NCBI GenBank assembly: GCA_003586115.2
Contig: QVOM02000042.1
Coordinates: forward strand, 78,589,868 to 78,653,867
Origin: Salvator merianae
Lineage: Eukaryota; Chordata; Lepidosauria; Squamata; Teiidae
Direction of reading: 5' to 3'
Length of the DNA stretch: 64,000 nucleotides
In this document: positions 42,560 through 55,690 of the stretch, one piece after another
How positions within the stretch are numbered: position 1 is the first letter of the stretch
Layout: each line of letters starts with the position of its first letter
The notes under the pieces: model-generated
What the model was told of the DNA's origin: nothing
Databases searched by the model: none
The model's input: only the letters and a program-made list of their open reading frames with translations
Program-made: the position numbers and the translations under genes

Positions 42560-44350
42560 CCAACAGTGCAGCCTGGGGCCGCGTTTGGGTCTCGAATTAA
42601 CGAGTGGGCAAAAAGGGTGTCTGGCGTCTTCGCCCTGATCAGACGCCCCAGCGACCTTTCGGATTGAAACCCGGGCGTAGTGACTGGGAACTATCGAGCG
42701 CTGGCCGAAGGTGCCTCTCTAAATTCCCGGAGAGAAGGGCTGGCCTGGCTGGATGGTCTTCTGGACCCCTTCCAAGCCCGCTGCCGCCAGGGAGCGCGGA
42801 AGGCAGGGCCTCGGCGCGGAGCTCCGCCTCCAAGACGCTGCTCTGGGGCCGCCGGAGCCGGAGCCGGTGCAGAGGGAAACGAGGGGAAAATACAAAAGCC
42901 ATCCTCTTCGGTGTCTGCTTTTTTTGGGAGGGGGGGGGGCTAATGCCGAGTCCGCCCCGGTCGACAGACGAGGACCATAACTGAGAACAGCCCCCCTGCG
43001 ATTTGAATGGGGGCCCGTTGCAAGGGGAGCGAGCGAGAGCGAAGTCGGGAGAAGAAGCGCAAAAGAGACCCCTGCGAAAGCTTTCGCCGAAAGAGCTTGC
43101 CTCGAAAGCGAGGCGCTTTTTGCAGGCAAAGGAGATCCTAGCTGCAGGGTAGCCTCGAGCAGAAGCGAGAGAGAGAGAGAAAAATCCCGGGGAACTGGGG
43201 AAAAGAAGCTCCCGGGAGGAAAGGGTCAGGCGAGAAAGGGGGAGCAGGTGGGGGGGGCTGTGAGAACTCTCCGTGGCGAGGAGGTCTGCTTTGGGAGACA
43301 ACAGGCAAGCAGGCTGGCTGGCTGGCGGCGGTCGGGCGGTGCGTTCCCGTCGAGAGCAGCCTCGGTAGGGAGGCTGCTGCTAGCAAGATCCTGAGGAGAG
43401 AGGTGGATCTTCCCGTAAAAAAAGAAACCGACAGAGGTTCCGACGGCAAGGAGGGAAGAAAGAGCGGAGGGAATTTGTTTCGGAGAGACTCCCACCTCAG
43501 CGCGTCCTCTCCTGCGGGCTCTTCCAGCCAGACGGAGCATCGGCGGGGTTGGTAGGTACTTCTTCCCCCCCTCTCCGTCCTTCTCTCCCCCCCGCAGAGT
43601 TGAACCGTAAACTACGGGAAAGGAGAACCGAGAACCCGTTTGGAGAGACTAGAGCTGTCGCTGGGGCTTGCGCCCCCCCCGCTTTCCTCTCGGGCAGCAG
43701 ACCCCTCTCCCCCCCCTTCCTAAGAGTCAGATGGCTCTTATAAACGGGAGGAAAGTGGGGAGGAGGGCGTAATTGAAAAATCAGGTCATGATTTCAAATT
43801 GCTGCACAGCTGGCTCGTGGCTGTTTCACACACGACGCAGAGGGAGCCCTTTTGCTCTGGATTCATTTATTGTTGCTGGATACGTTTTTGCAGGCACGGC
43901 TTCCGTCCGTCCTCGCTGCCCCTCACTCCAGGGCTTATATGCAGAGCATCTGTTGAGCCAAGCCTTGACCTCTCTCTCTCCCCCCACCCCCCAGTATCCC
44001 CGAAGGGGGATGAAATCTCTCGTAGGGGAAGTGGCACATTTTGGGATGCAGGACTGAACGGTTTAACTCGTGTGGCCCTTTGTGTGAAGGCAGACGGTTT
44101 GCTTCGCCTCCAGAAGACGAGCTTGAGACGTGCCAGTAAGCAGAAGCGAATAAAGCTGCCCTTTGTGCTTGAGGTCTGGCGGAAAGGTGGGAGACTTGTG
44201 GCGGCCCGGCAAGTTTGCCTCGCCGCGGCTCCTCGCAATTAAAGGCTTCACGCTGGAAATGGAAGATACGGCGATCTTTAAACTTCTGGAGGGAAGACAC
44301 ATTGACGCGTGTGAGTGCAGATGCGCAGATGTGTCCGTAGTTTCTAATAC
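42560..44350 (+). promoter_or_regulatory. CpG island, probable promoter and 5' non-coding exon
   Basis: GC- and CpG-dense (for example ggggccgcgtttggg, cgctggccgaagg, cctcggcgcggagctccgcc, gcgagcgagagcgaag). The + strand is markedly G/A-rich from about 42.75 to 43.55 kb, the skew expected downstream of a plus-strand start site. A donor-like TTG|GTAGGT lies at 43551/43552 and another, CGT|GTGAGT, at about 44311. Open frames up to 220 aa on the minus strand are long because stop codons are rare in GC-rich DNA; none has a domain. No gene identity can be given. Minus-strand or bidirectional transcription is possible. Confidence 0.6.
44163..44330 (+). other. Possible small coding start at CpG-island edge (unproven)
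   Basis: An ATG at about 44258 in good context (ctggaaatgg) opens MEDTAIFKLLEGRHIDA and then meets a donor-like GTGAGT near 44312. I do not recognise the peptide and there is no acceptor-side exon to join, so this is recorded only as a candidate. The alternative is a chance frame in GC-rich DNA. Confidence 0.12.
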
Positions 44351-45480
44351 ATTCAGGCAGTCGCGCAGGTCGTCCTGCTACGGGAAGCAGAAAGGATTTC
44401 TTTGCCCTCCCCCAATAATAATAGTTCTTCCTTGAAGGGCCCCTTCTGCTGACCTGGAGAGAACAAATATCTGAAGGTTGGTGACTTAAGCGCAGCTCCA
44501 TCACCTGGAATTCCCCCCTTTCGTTGTTCGGGCAGGTCTGCCCAATTAGAGTGGTGCGGGGAGAAAAATCGCCTTTTCATCAGGAACACAAGTCAAAGCA
44601 TGTAACTTGTTAAAAGCACTCTTAATTGCCTCCCTGTGCTGGTCTGGTTTGGTCTAGGATGGCTGCCTCGCTGCGCAGGTCTCTGGACACAAAATGCTTC
44701 CTTTTGCAAAGTGGGATCTTTCCAGATACTGTCATTTGAAACCAAGAGAAAGTCTGCTGTGCTTTTTTCAGTCAGACTGGGCTCTGAATGAGAGATCTCT
44801 ACCAAAGGGGACTGAAGTGGGAAAGGCATGCATCTTTTGCATGGTCTCAGTGCACAGTTCTTAATGTTGGGGTTACGCATTGCAAGCACTCGCCCCAGAG
44901 GGTAATTGTCTGTGACGGGGACTTCACTTCTCTGTGGCTGGAGTTTAATGCAGCCTTCTCCATCTTGTGCTGGAGTCTAGTGTGCGTCAGTGCTGCCAGT
45001 GTGCTGAGAGGGCAGGGATGATGGGAGTTGCAATCTGTAGAATTTGTTGAACCCAAGGCTGCAGGTCCCGGCAGGCACCTAAGATCTCAGCGCTTTGGAG
45101 GAAGAGCAGTTGGGAGTGTAAGGGTGGATGGCCCCAGCCACAGACCCTGCTTACAGCTCCCTTCTTCAGCACACCCTGCAAAACACTCTGAGCCTATTTC
45201 CCCACTTTCTTTCCCCATGTCATATTCTAGGAATTGTTAGCCTCTGATAATCCTATGAATTTTATTGAGCAATAAGCTCTACCACGTTCTGAGGGGACTG
45301 ACAGTCTTGTGGATTTGCACAAGACAACCGGCTGTATTGCTGTCTTTGCCATTAGCTCCACCCCTATTAATCTTGGCTCCACCTCCTGATATCTGCCCTA
45401 CTCTCAGCTCTATCACCATCAATGCCGTGTCAAGAGAGGGTGGCTGTCATATGTTTTGAGGCACCTGATGGTGGTTTAAA
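44350..45480. other. CpG-island shore and intergenic DNA
   Basis: GC falls gradually. Frames of 64-98 aa occur on both strands with no domain. No clear repeat is recognised except weak LINE-like texture after 45.3 kb. Confidence 0.35.
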
Positions 45481-45489
45481 AGAGAGATC

Positions 45490-45790
45490 TCTGCAATTGT
45501 TCTACGTATAAGGGAGCTTGCAAAATCTGTTTGAACCAGAGCTGCTGGAGAGGCACAATACATTTTATGTACCTTCTAGGAACCTACGGTCTACAGCCAA
45601 GGGATTACTGGCTGTTCCACCAACATGTTCAGCCACCTCTAGGCTGTGAGCCTTTCAAGACCTGGCCCCAGGTTTGTGGAACAGTCTTCCTCTGGACCTT
45701 CGGCTGGAGGAGGATCTCCTCCGCTTTCGGAAGGGGTTGAAGACTTTCCTTTTTTGATTCACCAGAGTGAATCATTTAGATATGTAGCTG
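45490..45790 (+). mobile_element. LINE (L2-like) 3' coding tail fragment
   Basis: The plus strand reads ttcaagacctggccccaggt, tgtggaacagtcttcctctg and aggggttgaagactttcctt. These correspond to the W(N/D)xLP...FK.LKT(F/L) end common to L2-like ORF2 tails. It is truncated and frameshifted. Confidence 0.5.
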
Positions 45791-45829
45791 TGGAGATGTG
45801 AAGCATCTGATGAGGAATGGGGGATGATC

Positions 45830-47030
45830 CATTTTTTTATAGATAAATTTTGTTTATTTCATTTGTCTTTCAATTACATGTGTTTCTTGTTCCACCCTTT
45901 GGCAAAAGGGGCATTATAAAATAAACGTAAACGTTATTATGTGCAGCGTGGGAAAAGATTTTCAGTTTTTTCAATTTGCATAATGCATACAGCCAAGGAA
46001 CCGCTTCCCCTTCTAATCTAGTGTTTGTGTGAACAGCGTCTGTGTGTGTAAGATTGCAGCCTGAAGTGCAGTAGTGCAGAACATGCAATTACATGCCTAG
46101 CTCTGCTCCTCCTCTTGCTCCATGTTCGACCACCAATTGCAGCCCACCTTGGGGTGACTTACCTGTGCAATTCCATCGGCAAAATCCGCTCATCTTTGGA
46201 TCTTAATGGATAGAAATGGGGAATTTATGAGAGCTAGGATGCATGCCAAGATTAATCTACGGTTGCTAACTGAAAACCATCCCAGAGGTAGGGTTTTGTC
46301 GTGCATCTAATGAATTCCTCCATCCTCCATCGAATAAAAGTGGGTGCAGCTAGTAACTTTCTTCAGAATCCTGCATGATTGCCCAGTTGTTACTATGGTC
46401 AGCATTTCTTCCTGTCTCCTAGCTTTAACCTGTTCACTTGCCAATTGAATCAAGGTATTTCTTATCCTACCATTAGTGGCTTTGGTAGATAATTGTTCTT
46501 TTTTTGAGGAGGGGAAACTTTTTTAGATATTTGGAAAAGGCTAGGATGTGTGTTTTTGATCTACATTTTTCTCCTTGAATCCATTCCTTTCACACTGTAA
46601 TACACTTAATATGTCCTGGTTATGATATTTTCTTTTCTCTTCCCTCTTTCTAAATTATCCTGCTTTTTATTTTAAAAACATGGTGATGAACACCAAACAC
46701 CAGGGACTGTTGGGAGTGATGTTTCCCTTCAATGTCATGAACCTAGAGGCCCAACTCACCAGGAATTTTTCTTGTGCCAGCTTTGTTTAGCTACCATGAA
46801 TATTTCTCCCTCTAATTCACATGGACACAGTCCACACAATAACTTGTATCAGTTGGTACATGGAACAAACAGATGGTTGTAACACAAACTTGTACACAAG
46901 TTTGTTTATTTCTCTGGCCAATAAGGATCAGGAGTCAATTAGTGAAATTTTAATTCTCACTCTTTGTTTTATCTCTGTTTTAAATTTGTTGTTTTAACTT
47001 CGTATTTTCTCCATGTTGATGTTGGTATTT
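45830..47030. other. Intergenic stretch, unrecognised
   Basis: AT-rich with no supported gene. Low-complexity T runs at 46.50 kb and 46.98 kb. Confidence 0.35.
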
Positions 47031-50000
47031 ACTTATTTATATTTTTATCCCATCTTACACCTGACAGTCTCAGGGAGGGTTACAATAGCAAAGTCAAGTT
47101 TAAAATTTTTTTAAAAGAACCCACTAAAAAAACCAGTGCCTGAAAGTGGGGAGGGGAAGCTATTTCTTCAGCCAAAGGACAGGTTGAATAAGTGCATCTT
47201 TGTCAGCCTGCTAAATATATTTAGAGAAGATGCCTGGCACATGTCAGGGGTAGACTATTATAAAGTATAGGGGCTACCACTGAGAAGGTCCTATCCTGAG
47301 TACCCAGCCCTTGAGCTGCTGAAGATGGTGGTACCATCCAGAGGGCCTCATCTGCAGATCTTAAGACAGATGCAGGTCAATACTGGAGGAGGTGTTCCTT
47401 TAGATATTTGAGGCCCAAGCCATTTAGCGCCTTATAGATCAAAGTAAATACCCTGAATTGGGTTTGATAGCAAATTAGCAGCTAGTGCAGCTTTTTTAAG
47501 ACTGGAGTGATGTGCATCTGGCCAGCACTACCAGTTAGCAGCCTTGCTGCTGCATTCTGCACCAACTGCAGCTTCTGAACCCTCTTCAAGGGCAGCCCCA
47601 TGTAGAGTTCATTACAATTGGCCAATATGGAAATTACCAGAGCCTGGATTACTGTAGCCAAATTGTCTCTGTTTCAGAAAAGACAGTAGCTGGGGATCCA
47701 GCTACAGCTGGAAGTAGTTATTCTTGGCCACCACCTCCACCTGAACTTTTAGGATCAGTGCAGAGTCCAAGGTCACACCCAGATTTTGCACCTGAACATA
47801 AGAAGAGCTCTGCTAGATTGTGCCATAGCCTATCTAGTCCAGTATCCTGTCTCATGCAGTGGCCCACCAATTGCTTCCAGGCTTTCTCAAGCAGAATGTT
47901 CACCTGCTCTTGGCTCCCTGCAAATGGCCTATAGAGGCATCATGGAGGCAGTACTTAAACATCCACCTTGGAGGCAATACCTAGGCATCCACTCTAGTAC
48001 CTATTGATACACGTGACCTCCATGAATCTGTCCAATCCATTCTTAAAGCTAAACCTATCCCAAGGCACTACAACCTCATCAAGAACAGGGTGTTTCTCTA
48101 TTTCATGGACTCAAGAACCTGTGACACATAGCATCTCTGTCTGGATTCAGCCTCAATTTTTTGTCCCCCATCCAGCCCATTAACTGCCTCCAAGCACCTG
48201 CCAGGTATTTCCATCACCTCTCCTGATTCAAATAGCATAGAGAGATAAAACTGCATATTAATGAGATCTCACTCCAGATCTCCTAATGACCTCTGCCAGT
48301 GGCTTCACATAGATATTAAAGAACATGGGAGATAAGATTGAGCTTGGAGGAACCCTGCAGGTGAGTTCCCAGGATGTTGAATAAGAATTTCCTACAACCA
48401 CTCTCTGGCATTGACCATGGAGATAGGAGTGGAACCACTGCAACATGGTGCCTCCAGCTCCCAAACTCTGTAGTCTTTCCAGAAGAATACCATGATCAAT
48501 GGGAAAGACCACTGAGAGATCCAGGAGAACCAACAGGATTGATCTTCCGTTCTCTCTCTTCCAGAGAAGATCATCAACCAGGGTGACCACGGCGGTTTCA
48601 ATGCTATAACTGGGCTTGAAGCCAGACTGAAATGGGTCTAGATAATCAGCTTCTTCCAAGCATGCCTGCAGTTGAACAGTCACAACCCTTTCCGAAACCT
48701 TGTCCAAAAAGGGTATACTCCTCCACCACCACGTTATAGTTGTTTAGGTCTTCTGGATCCAAGGAGGACCTCTTGAGTAAGGGCCACACTGTTGCCTTTT
48801 TAAGAGCCAGCAGGACTATTTTTAAAAGTGGCATTCAATCCCTCTCGAATATGTGTCCTCAAAGTGACCTGCAAATTTGTCAGTGGATGTTATGTGGCCA
48901 CTACCTCTGCTTCCTTGGACTTGAACTTCTAAAGCCATTCACAACTCAGAAAAACTTTTTATCACCACTGTCGCCACAATAATGTGCTCTAATCTGTGTT
49001 CTGTCAGACTCACAGTGGGATTTGCACCACTTGTGCTCTTGCTGTTGACCTTCCTGTTTCATTGCTCATAGCTTCATGGATACCAAGGTGCTTTATGGGC
49101 TCCACAGGTATGCCAAGGGCACTTAGGAGCAATTGTGTCAATGGTCCTGTTCATCTCATGATTTCAGAGAGAGAGAGACTGCAGCCTGAGCAGGAGCATC
49201 ACCCATGCCAACTGGACAGTCTTCCAGACCATTCAGGAATTGCTTGGATTCCATAAGTCTCCAAGACTAGATCATCTCCAAGACGGCAAATCCAAATCGT
49301 GCCAACAATGAGCTTACCACCAGCCCTCCTATTGATGAATTTTCACCAATCTGCTCTGTGGCAAAGATTACTTTGAGAGTATGACCTGCTATATGATTTG
49401 AACCAATAACATATTGAGATGGCCTCATGGGTTGTCATGGAGGTCTGGAAGAGCTGAACTTGCTCACTAAGGATAGATTTTGAATGCATGTTAAAATCCC
49501 CCAACACCACCGTGGCAGGAGCTTTCAACATAACATCGGAGACCACCTCAGTCAGCTCAGACAGGGAGGTGGCTGGGTGGGTGGTACACCACATTCCTGT
49601 TCTGTCTCTCTGGCCCAACTGCAAGAACAGTCCTTGAAACCCAGTTGCAGAGCAAACTGGCCACCTGGAAAGAGGGATGGAAGTTCTATGGATCACAGGA
49701 AACTGCCCACCCTCCCTACTGGTTGGAACTGTACTGCTCTAAGTAAGTTGGGGGAAGAAGCTGGGTGAGACTGCCCCCCCCCATGCCAGATCAGCCCCTT
49801 CGTCCAGAATTAAGTCATGGATAAGTAATCTGGATTGACCTGACTTTCAAGAGCAGCACTACCAGTGCAGTGGGCCAGTTGACAGGCATTCCCAAACTCT
49901 GCTGGTTGGAAGGCAGATCAGAAGGAATGATAGCTTTGATACATCTTAGACTCCTTCTCCTAATCTGTCGCTTCTGCCTCCCAGCACCATGCCTCCCCTG

Positions 50001-50150
50001 TCTATCATCATAGAATGGTAACCTCCTATGACAGATCCTCCCTCACTTCCCTGACTTGGCACATTATTGCCTTCCCCCGAGCAGAATACTGTACAAATAA
50101 ATAAGCTAAAACAATATTAAGCAGCAAATAAAAACATTAAAAAAAAAATA
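47030..50150 (-). mobile_element. L2-type LINE, about 3 kb, with endonuclease and RT segments
   Basis: Minus-strand reading. At about 49570-49520 TVVLGDFNMHSKS is the endonuclease GDFN motif. At 48707-48258 the RT reads KVSERVVTVQLQACLEEADY, DPFQSGFKPSYSIETA, LLVLLDLS, LSPMFFNIYVKPLAEVIR. The 3' part to about 47030 carries aactgcagcttctgaaccct-type phrases in reverse. The catalytic FADD-type box is not reached in the open stretch; frameshifts lie between domains, so it is dead. A CR1-like fragment splits it at 47.79-48.24 kb. The 5' limit near 50.15 kb is uncertain; a 148-aa minus frame at 50552-50106 may be 5' UTR of the element. Confidence 0.75.
47790..48240 (+). mobile_element. CR1/L3-like LINE fragment nested in the L2
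   Basis: acataagaagagctctgcta, ccatagcctatctagtccag, tcctgtctcatgcagtggcc and catgaatctgtccaatccat parallel the 17.05-17.35 kb fragment. On both sides the L2 continues in minus orientation, so this copy inserted later. Confidence 0.5.
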
Positions 50151-50599
50151 CCCAAACTCCTCCCACATGTCCAAAGGTCCTGGACTGGGACACTGGAACT
50201 CACCCTTTCTCTTCCCCACAGTGGCTCTCGCAAAGGGGAACTTCCTTTGGTGTCTGCACCTTCGGTGGTGGCCTACTGGCACAGGCAGCCTGTTCTTGAA
50301 TACAGCCCCAGCAGCTGAATTACTGGGACCAGTGTTGGCTTTTTCCAAGAAGTGCCTTTCAGGGCCCGTTCCAGCAAAGAAGCACCAACTCCCACAGCCA
50401 GCAATCCTGCTAGTGCCAACAGCTCTAGAGGTTGGATATCTGAGTCCAGCAGGCCACAGTGGTGTCAGGCAACAGGAGTAGGGACCAAGAGGAGGGCAGC
50501 TCAGCCTCCCATGCTGGGCACAGATAGTACAAGCAATTGACCTTGTACACACTCGTGCATTCCATTGGCATTTCTACAAGACAGCCTGACTTCTTGATT

Positions 50600-52530
50600 G
50601 TACTGTGCAGCTCACTCCACCTTCTTTAGTTGCATTCAAGGTCTGATGCCTAAGGTGGTGAGTAGTGTTAGCCCTGCCAAACTCACTATGCCATCTGAGG
50701 CTAACTTGGCTGCCAAGTTGGAGCAGTGCAGTTCCTTTCTGTATATCATGAATCCAGAATTTCTGTTATCTTCCGTCATCTGAGCCAGGGCTCCATTCTC
50801 TTCCAATACTTTTCATTTTGCCAAATTTCAGTGTAGTTGAGCAGTCACTACTAGTGCTAAAATAATAGCTAGCTCCCCAAAACAAGTAGGTTGCTTTGGT
50901 ATGAAAAGGCCTGGAGAAAACCTAGAAATAATTTCCTCACACCTTTCGCATGCAGTCATCTGAATGTCTTTTTGAAGGCTAAGATTTTTCTTTGGGCACA
51001 GCTCTGGAGAAAACTTTATCTTTTCTATATGTTCAAAGTGAGTATAGTTGCATTCACATGATGGCAAAGTATTTCAATAAGCCACTAGGAGAAAATGCAC
51101 TGACCAAGACCTGCGTTACTGGTTACTAATAGGCTATTCCTGTTTAGCATTCCAGTTTTCAAGTTTTGTTGTAATTTTAACCCTTCCCCCTCTTCTTTAT
51201 ATAAATAATATTTGTTGAATCAGATTACATTTTTTTCTAAAGAAAGTTACAGAAAGGGTGTCACTAATTTATAACTGAATCTATGACAGATACCTGTGAA
51301 GCATTGCAAGCTAATTCTCAGAGCATTAGAAATGGTTTAAAGGGATTTCTTGATGGGCAGACTTCACTTGTATGCTGCAGCCCATTTACAGGAATACTGT
51401 ATGAAATAGTGACAAGCAAATCATTTCTGCGGAGGAATGGTGCTCATAATGAGGAACTCTTGCCAATTATGATTATGTGCGGTGTGTGGAAAATTTAAAT
51501 TCTGTACCCAGGCAACACACCTTTGTGCCAAAAAAGGTGAATTCCAAAGCTCCATGGAAGTATGCAAATAAACTTTTTAATTGTTGCAGAATTTATACTG
51601 CAGCAGAATTTGCAGAATTTATTCTACAACTCCTAACATGTTTGCATCTACTATTCCTGGGGGTAAAAAAATCACTTTATTTTATATGCTATCAGTCATT
51701 AGGAGAAGTGTACTTCCCAAAGGATGATTAATTCTTGAACAGAACTTGCATTCTGAATTCTTTCAGAATTGCTGCAGGTGCTAACCCAGATTATAATCAC
51801 CACCTAGTAACATTTTTATCAGTGCTACCTGAAGGGAAACATTTCTACCAGGAAGGGTATGAGGGAACTGGACCTGAGCTTCATTATTTACTAATCCCTT
51901 TAATTACTGAGGTCCATTATTTACTAATCCTCTGGTGCAATTTTTCAACCAACTAAGGTAAAAAGTAGTCAGCTTTGGTATGATTTGTTCCACACAAGGT
52001 CTCTCTTGTCTTCTGGTAATTATTTTGTATCCATCCATAGGTTTTTATTACTTATAACCTTGGAAATAAAAGCTAAGTTACCAGATCTTAAGTTTCCTAT
52101 TTATTCTTCATGGTTTTGCCTTCCAGTATGTATAATTCAAAGCATTAATTTTGATTTTTAAGTCTTTCCACACCCTGGGATCTTATACCCCTGCCTTCCT
52201 ATCCATTTTGATAGTTCGTTAGAAGCCCTTCTCTGTATCCTCTTGCTGGAAGAAAACAGTAGTTGGATTTGAACAAAAGGGTCTTTCCAATGATCTCACC
52301 ATGAGTGTCTGCTGCACGGTGGGATAGGGGAGGTAGAGGGCAAAATCCATAAAAGAAGGGTAACTGGGTCTAGAATAAGAAGAACTGTTGACATCTGAGA
52401 TACTCTAAGGCTGCAATTCTGTGAAAACCTGCATGAATAGAGTGGATTATGCCCATGCTAGCCAATCCTGAACTGAAGGGGGGGAAAGATAGTGGAGTTG
52501 TGATGAAGTGCCACACATATCTTAATGGGC
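50600..52530. other. Intergenic stretch, nothing recognised
   Basis: AT-rich and mostly unique-looking. Frames of 60-84 aa carry no domain. No terminal repeats or tandem arrays were seen. Confidence 0.35.
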
Positions 52531-52534
52531 CTGC

Positions 52535-53165
52535 CATCCCTGGATTTCACTCAGGCTGCATACAGTTGATCAACAGGCACCTGGCATGTCACTACCCCCA
52601 TTGGGTCTGCAGCTAGCCTCTGAAGTGCCCTGCTGGTAAACCGGAGCAAAGCAATCGGAGGGCAGATTTTGCCGGTGTGCACTCCTGCTGCTGGAGATAC
52701 GATAGCCATAGGGGAACTTACTTTGGTCATTTTCCACCCAGCATAATTAAGTGACAGAAAATTGCCAGCTACCATGGCTATTTCCTGTCTGCTGCTCAAC
52801 TGTCCAGGGTGGAAACTTTGAGGCTGTAGAATTTCTGTACCACAGCCTCAGAATGATGAGGCTGACAGTTTACATGGAGTGCCTTATGGTCCACTGGCCA
52901 GTTTGGAAGATTCTGCCACCAAAATGGCCAGTTTTCTGGCTGTGAAGATGCAGCCTCAGGCTGTGTTTATACTAGCCTGCTCTGGCAGCAGGCTCCCAAG
53001 ATGCAGACCTATGCAGAAAGCTTTGCGTGGGGAAACATCCACAAATTATTCCTAATGCAGGCAGGCTGAAGATCGCATAGACTGAGGATGTTGTAGCGTA
53101 ACATGCACATGATGTATGCACCAGATCTTCCCATGCTGTTTGTGCAATACTGTGAATAAGCCCTA
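52535..53165. mobile_element. Probable DNA-transposon fragment
   Basis: Internal mirrored phrases (cactggccagttt with aaatggccagttt; cagcctcag repeated) and reverse-strand similarity in style to the 5.9 and 14.8 kb elements. No clear ends. Uncertain. Confidence 0.25.
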
Positions 53166-54915
53166 AGATGCAGAATCCTCCCTCTCATGTACTTGGCTTG
53201 TTGTTGGCTTTCTTATTTTGACACAAAGGATGTGCCTTTTATTTTCCTAGCCGATCTAATTTTTTTTTATTTTCCTAGCCCATTTAAAAATCTGCTTTAA
53301 TAAGTACCATCATGCTTATTGGATTTTTAAAAAAATATATTTGTTTGAATTTTAATTTAACAAAATTATGCTTATTGGAATTGTATGCATCTTGCTTTAT
53401 AGCTTTGTCCCTTTTGTCATAGTTAAAATTTCTTAAATTTATGAGATGTGTGTATATGGAGGTATGTAAATATCATAAACGTATATTGCTTTTCCTACTA
53501 ATGAAGCTTTACAAATAAGTTCACAAAACTCCTGCCTTCATATATACATATTTAAATTATTTTTGGCTTAAGGTTTGAGAAGAAATAGAGAATACCCTAG
53601 AAGTATTTTCTACTTACAACAGAAGCTATTGATCAATATTCAGTAATATAATCAGAGCTACTATAAAAAAAATCTAAGCACAGAAGACAATATGCTTATT
53701 TCTGATAAGCTGGAGGGCCACTGTGGTGCTTCTTTCTGCTGAACCCAACTGGTATGATGTGGCTACTAATTTGTCCTGTTGATTTCAAACATTTATATAC
53801 TGCTTCTAATAAAAAAAATCTCAAACTGGTTTTAAAAAAAGATGAAAAGCAAGGATTAAAAAAAACCTGTCACCATCCCTTCAAAAATTTACCTTAAGTA
53901 AAAACACATTTAAAGCTCGATTAGGGAGAGAATAAACATTCATACAGAGAATGGCTGATTAAAAATATATGTTTTTAGCAAGTGTCAAAACCTGCTATTG
54001 TCAGAGAGTGTTTTCTGAACAGCATATGGGAGAGAGTTTAATAAGGTAGGTGCCACCACAGAGAAGACCCAACTGTGGGCCCTTCTGAGATGGCATTCAG
54101 TATTTTGTGCAACCCACAGTAATACCTCTCTAGATGATTTCAGGGTTGTTCCAGGTTTGCAACAAGTGAATCATACTTTAGGTACGATTTTTCCAAGTTG
54201 TTTTCTTGACAGCTATTGTTTTGGAAGTAATGTGAAGGCAAGGATTGTGGTTTGTTTCCATCTAATGTGAGTTGGAAGAAATAAAAGAGCAACTTAAATA
54301 CCCTTGAGATAAACTTGACTTCTTGGTAAATCCCTTGGATACATCCATGCAATGTATTTTGGCAAGGATATGACAGTGGTTTGCCATTGCTTTCTTATGG
54401 GAAAAAGCAGTTTGTAGTAAGTTAATAGTTCATTACAGTGATGGTTACCTGTGATTCTCTAAATTTTCTTGAGCTGTGGACCTTGACCTTTTGGCTTGGG
54501 CAGGATATCCATTTCTGGTTTACTAGGATTTTGAAACTGAGATGTTAAATCCGTATTTTGTCCGGTGTAAAAACATTGTGGTAGAACTATTTGAGTCTAG
54601 ATAAAACTATATCTAGGAAAATCCCATCCCTATGCTGAGGAATAAAAAGGTATGCAAAAGTCTTCCTACAGTTTCTGCTTTGATGTTATATTTGGCCATG
54701 CTGTTGTTAGATGCCATTGATTGTAACCACATGGCCATACCCATTAACTTTCCCTGGCAAAGATATAAAAGGGGTTTGCCATTGCCTTCACTGTTTTCCA
54801 GACAGTTGCCCTGCTGCTCAGTGATGGCTATACCCATATGGTTTTATCAAAAACATGTATGCCATTTCTACAGGAATAGGGGTTTGTGAATGAGTTGTTT
54901 GCAAGTCTGTTTGAT
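53165..54915. other. AT-rich intergenic stretch
   Basis: Poly-T and poly-A runs and no gene. Two short phrases typical of a SINE middle region (gtttgccattgctttcttat at 54.39 kb and ggtttgccattgccttcact at 54.77 kb) hint at decayed SINE pieces. Confidence 0.35.
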
Positions 54916-54919
54916 TCAA

Positions 54920-55405
54920 CGGGCCTTTCTGCACTTACCTGAGATCCGGATTTATTTATCCTGAAGTCCTTTTCATGGCCTCTTTTGTCTGCATGCTGCT
55001 GCAGATTAGAGAGGCCCTGTGCCATACTAGTGTGCTTCACCTGCACCACATGGAATGTGATCTAGATCAAGAGGGTCCTGGTCCTGGTCCAGATCACTGG
55101 TGGACCTGATTTATCATGTTCTGGCTTACTGGTAGATCTGTTTCAGCAGCACACCAAAGCGCACTGCAGAAATGGGTCCCCCAGGGGCCCTGAGACCAAA
55201 ACCTTTGTTCCTGGCCATTAGAGTTTGTGGAAGCTGGCTCCAAAGCTTGTGCAAGCGTCAGGGCAGGATGGTGGCTGGGCTGCAACAGGCCATTGCCATG
55301 CAGATGACGTTGTTCTGGTCCATAGCAATCTGTCCTAGCCTTGGGATGGTTTGTTTGTTCCAAAGCTGCTGATCCAGATTCACCAGGAGATAAAGTGCAG
55401 AAAAA
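54920..55405. mobile_element. Non-autonomous transposon with ggcctttctgcactt ends
   Basis: The left end is gggcctttctgcacttacct; the right end reverse-complements to gggtttttctgcactttatc. The interior contains gaacgaa-free blocks gatccagattcaccagg and gatctagatcaagagg, typical of this family, and cagcacaccaaagcg, shared with 0.9 kb. About 485 bp, with both termini visible, so it is the clearest member. Confidence 0.6.
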
Positions 55406-55497
55406 CCCAATGCATCATAGGATAGATAAAGATCATTTAACCTATTGAATTTGCTCTGATTGATTATCCATCATCTCCTTGAACACTCCTCAGCATA

Positions 55498-55690
55498 AGA
55501 CCCAGCTACCCTGAAGTTTTAATCCATCTTCAGCCCACCTTCAGAATGAGAGAACATGCCAGCAAAGTGACAAATCACTGTCTTTTCACATTATTTTATC
55601 CAAAGCCGGAGTTTCCAGAGCAGATAATCTGAAAGGAAAACTAATCACTTTGCTGATGTGTTTTCTCAGACTGTGTCCCCATTACACAAC
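55498..55690. mobile_element. Foldback MITE (cacacctaag family), diverged copy
   Basis: gacccagctaccctgaagtt and gagagaacatgccagcaaag at the left, with actaatcactttgctgatgt and gttttctcagactgtgtccc at the right, match the 13.90-14.12 kb copy. Terminal bases are decayed. Confidence 0.55.

Noticed and set aside
42639..43301. A 220-aa minus-strand frame in the CpG island
   Set aside because: Low stop frequency in GC-rich DNA explains its length; composition is Ser/Pro/Arg/Leu-rich with no domain, and other frames of similar length overlap it.
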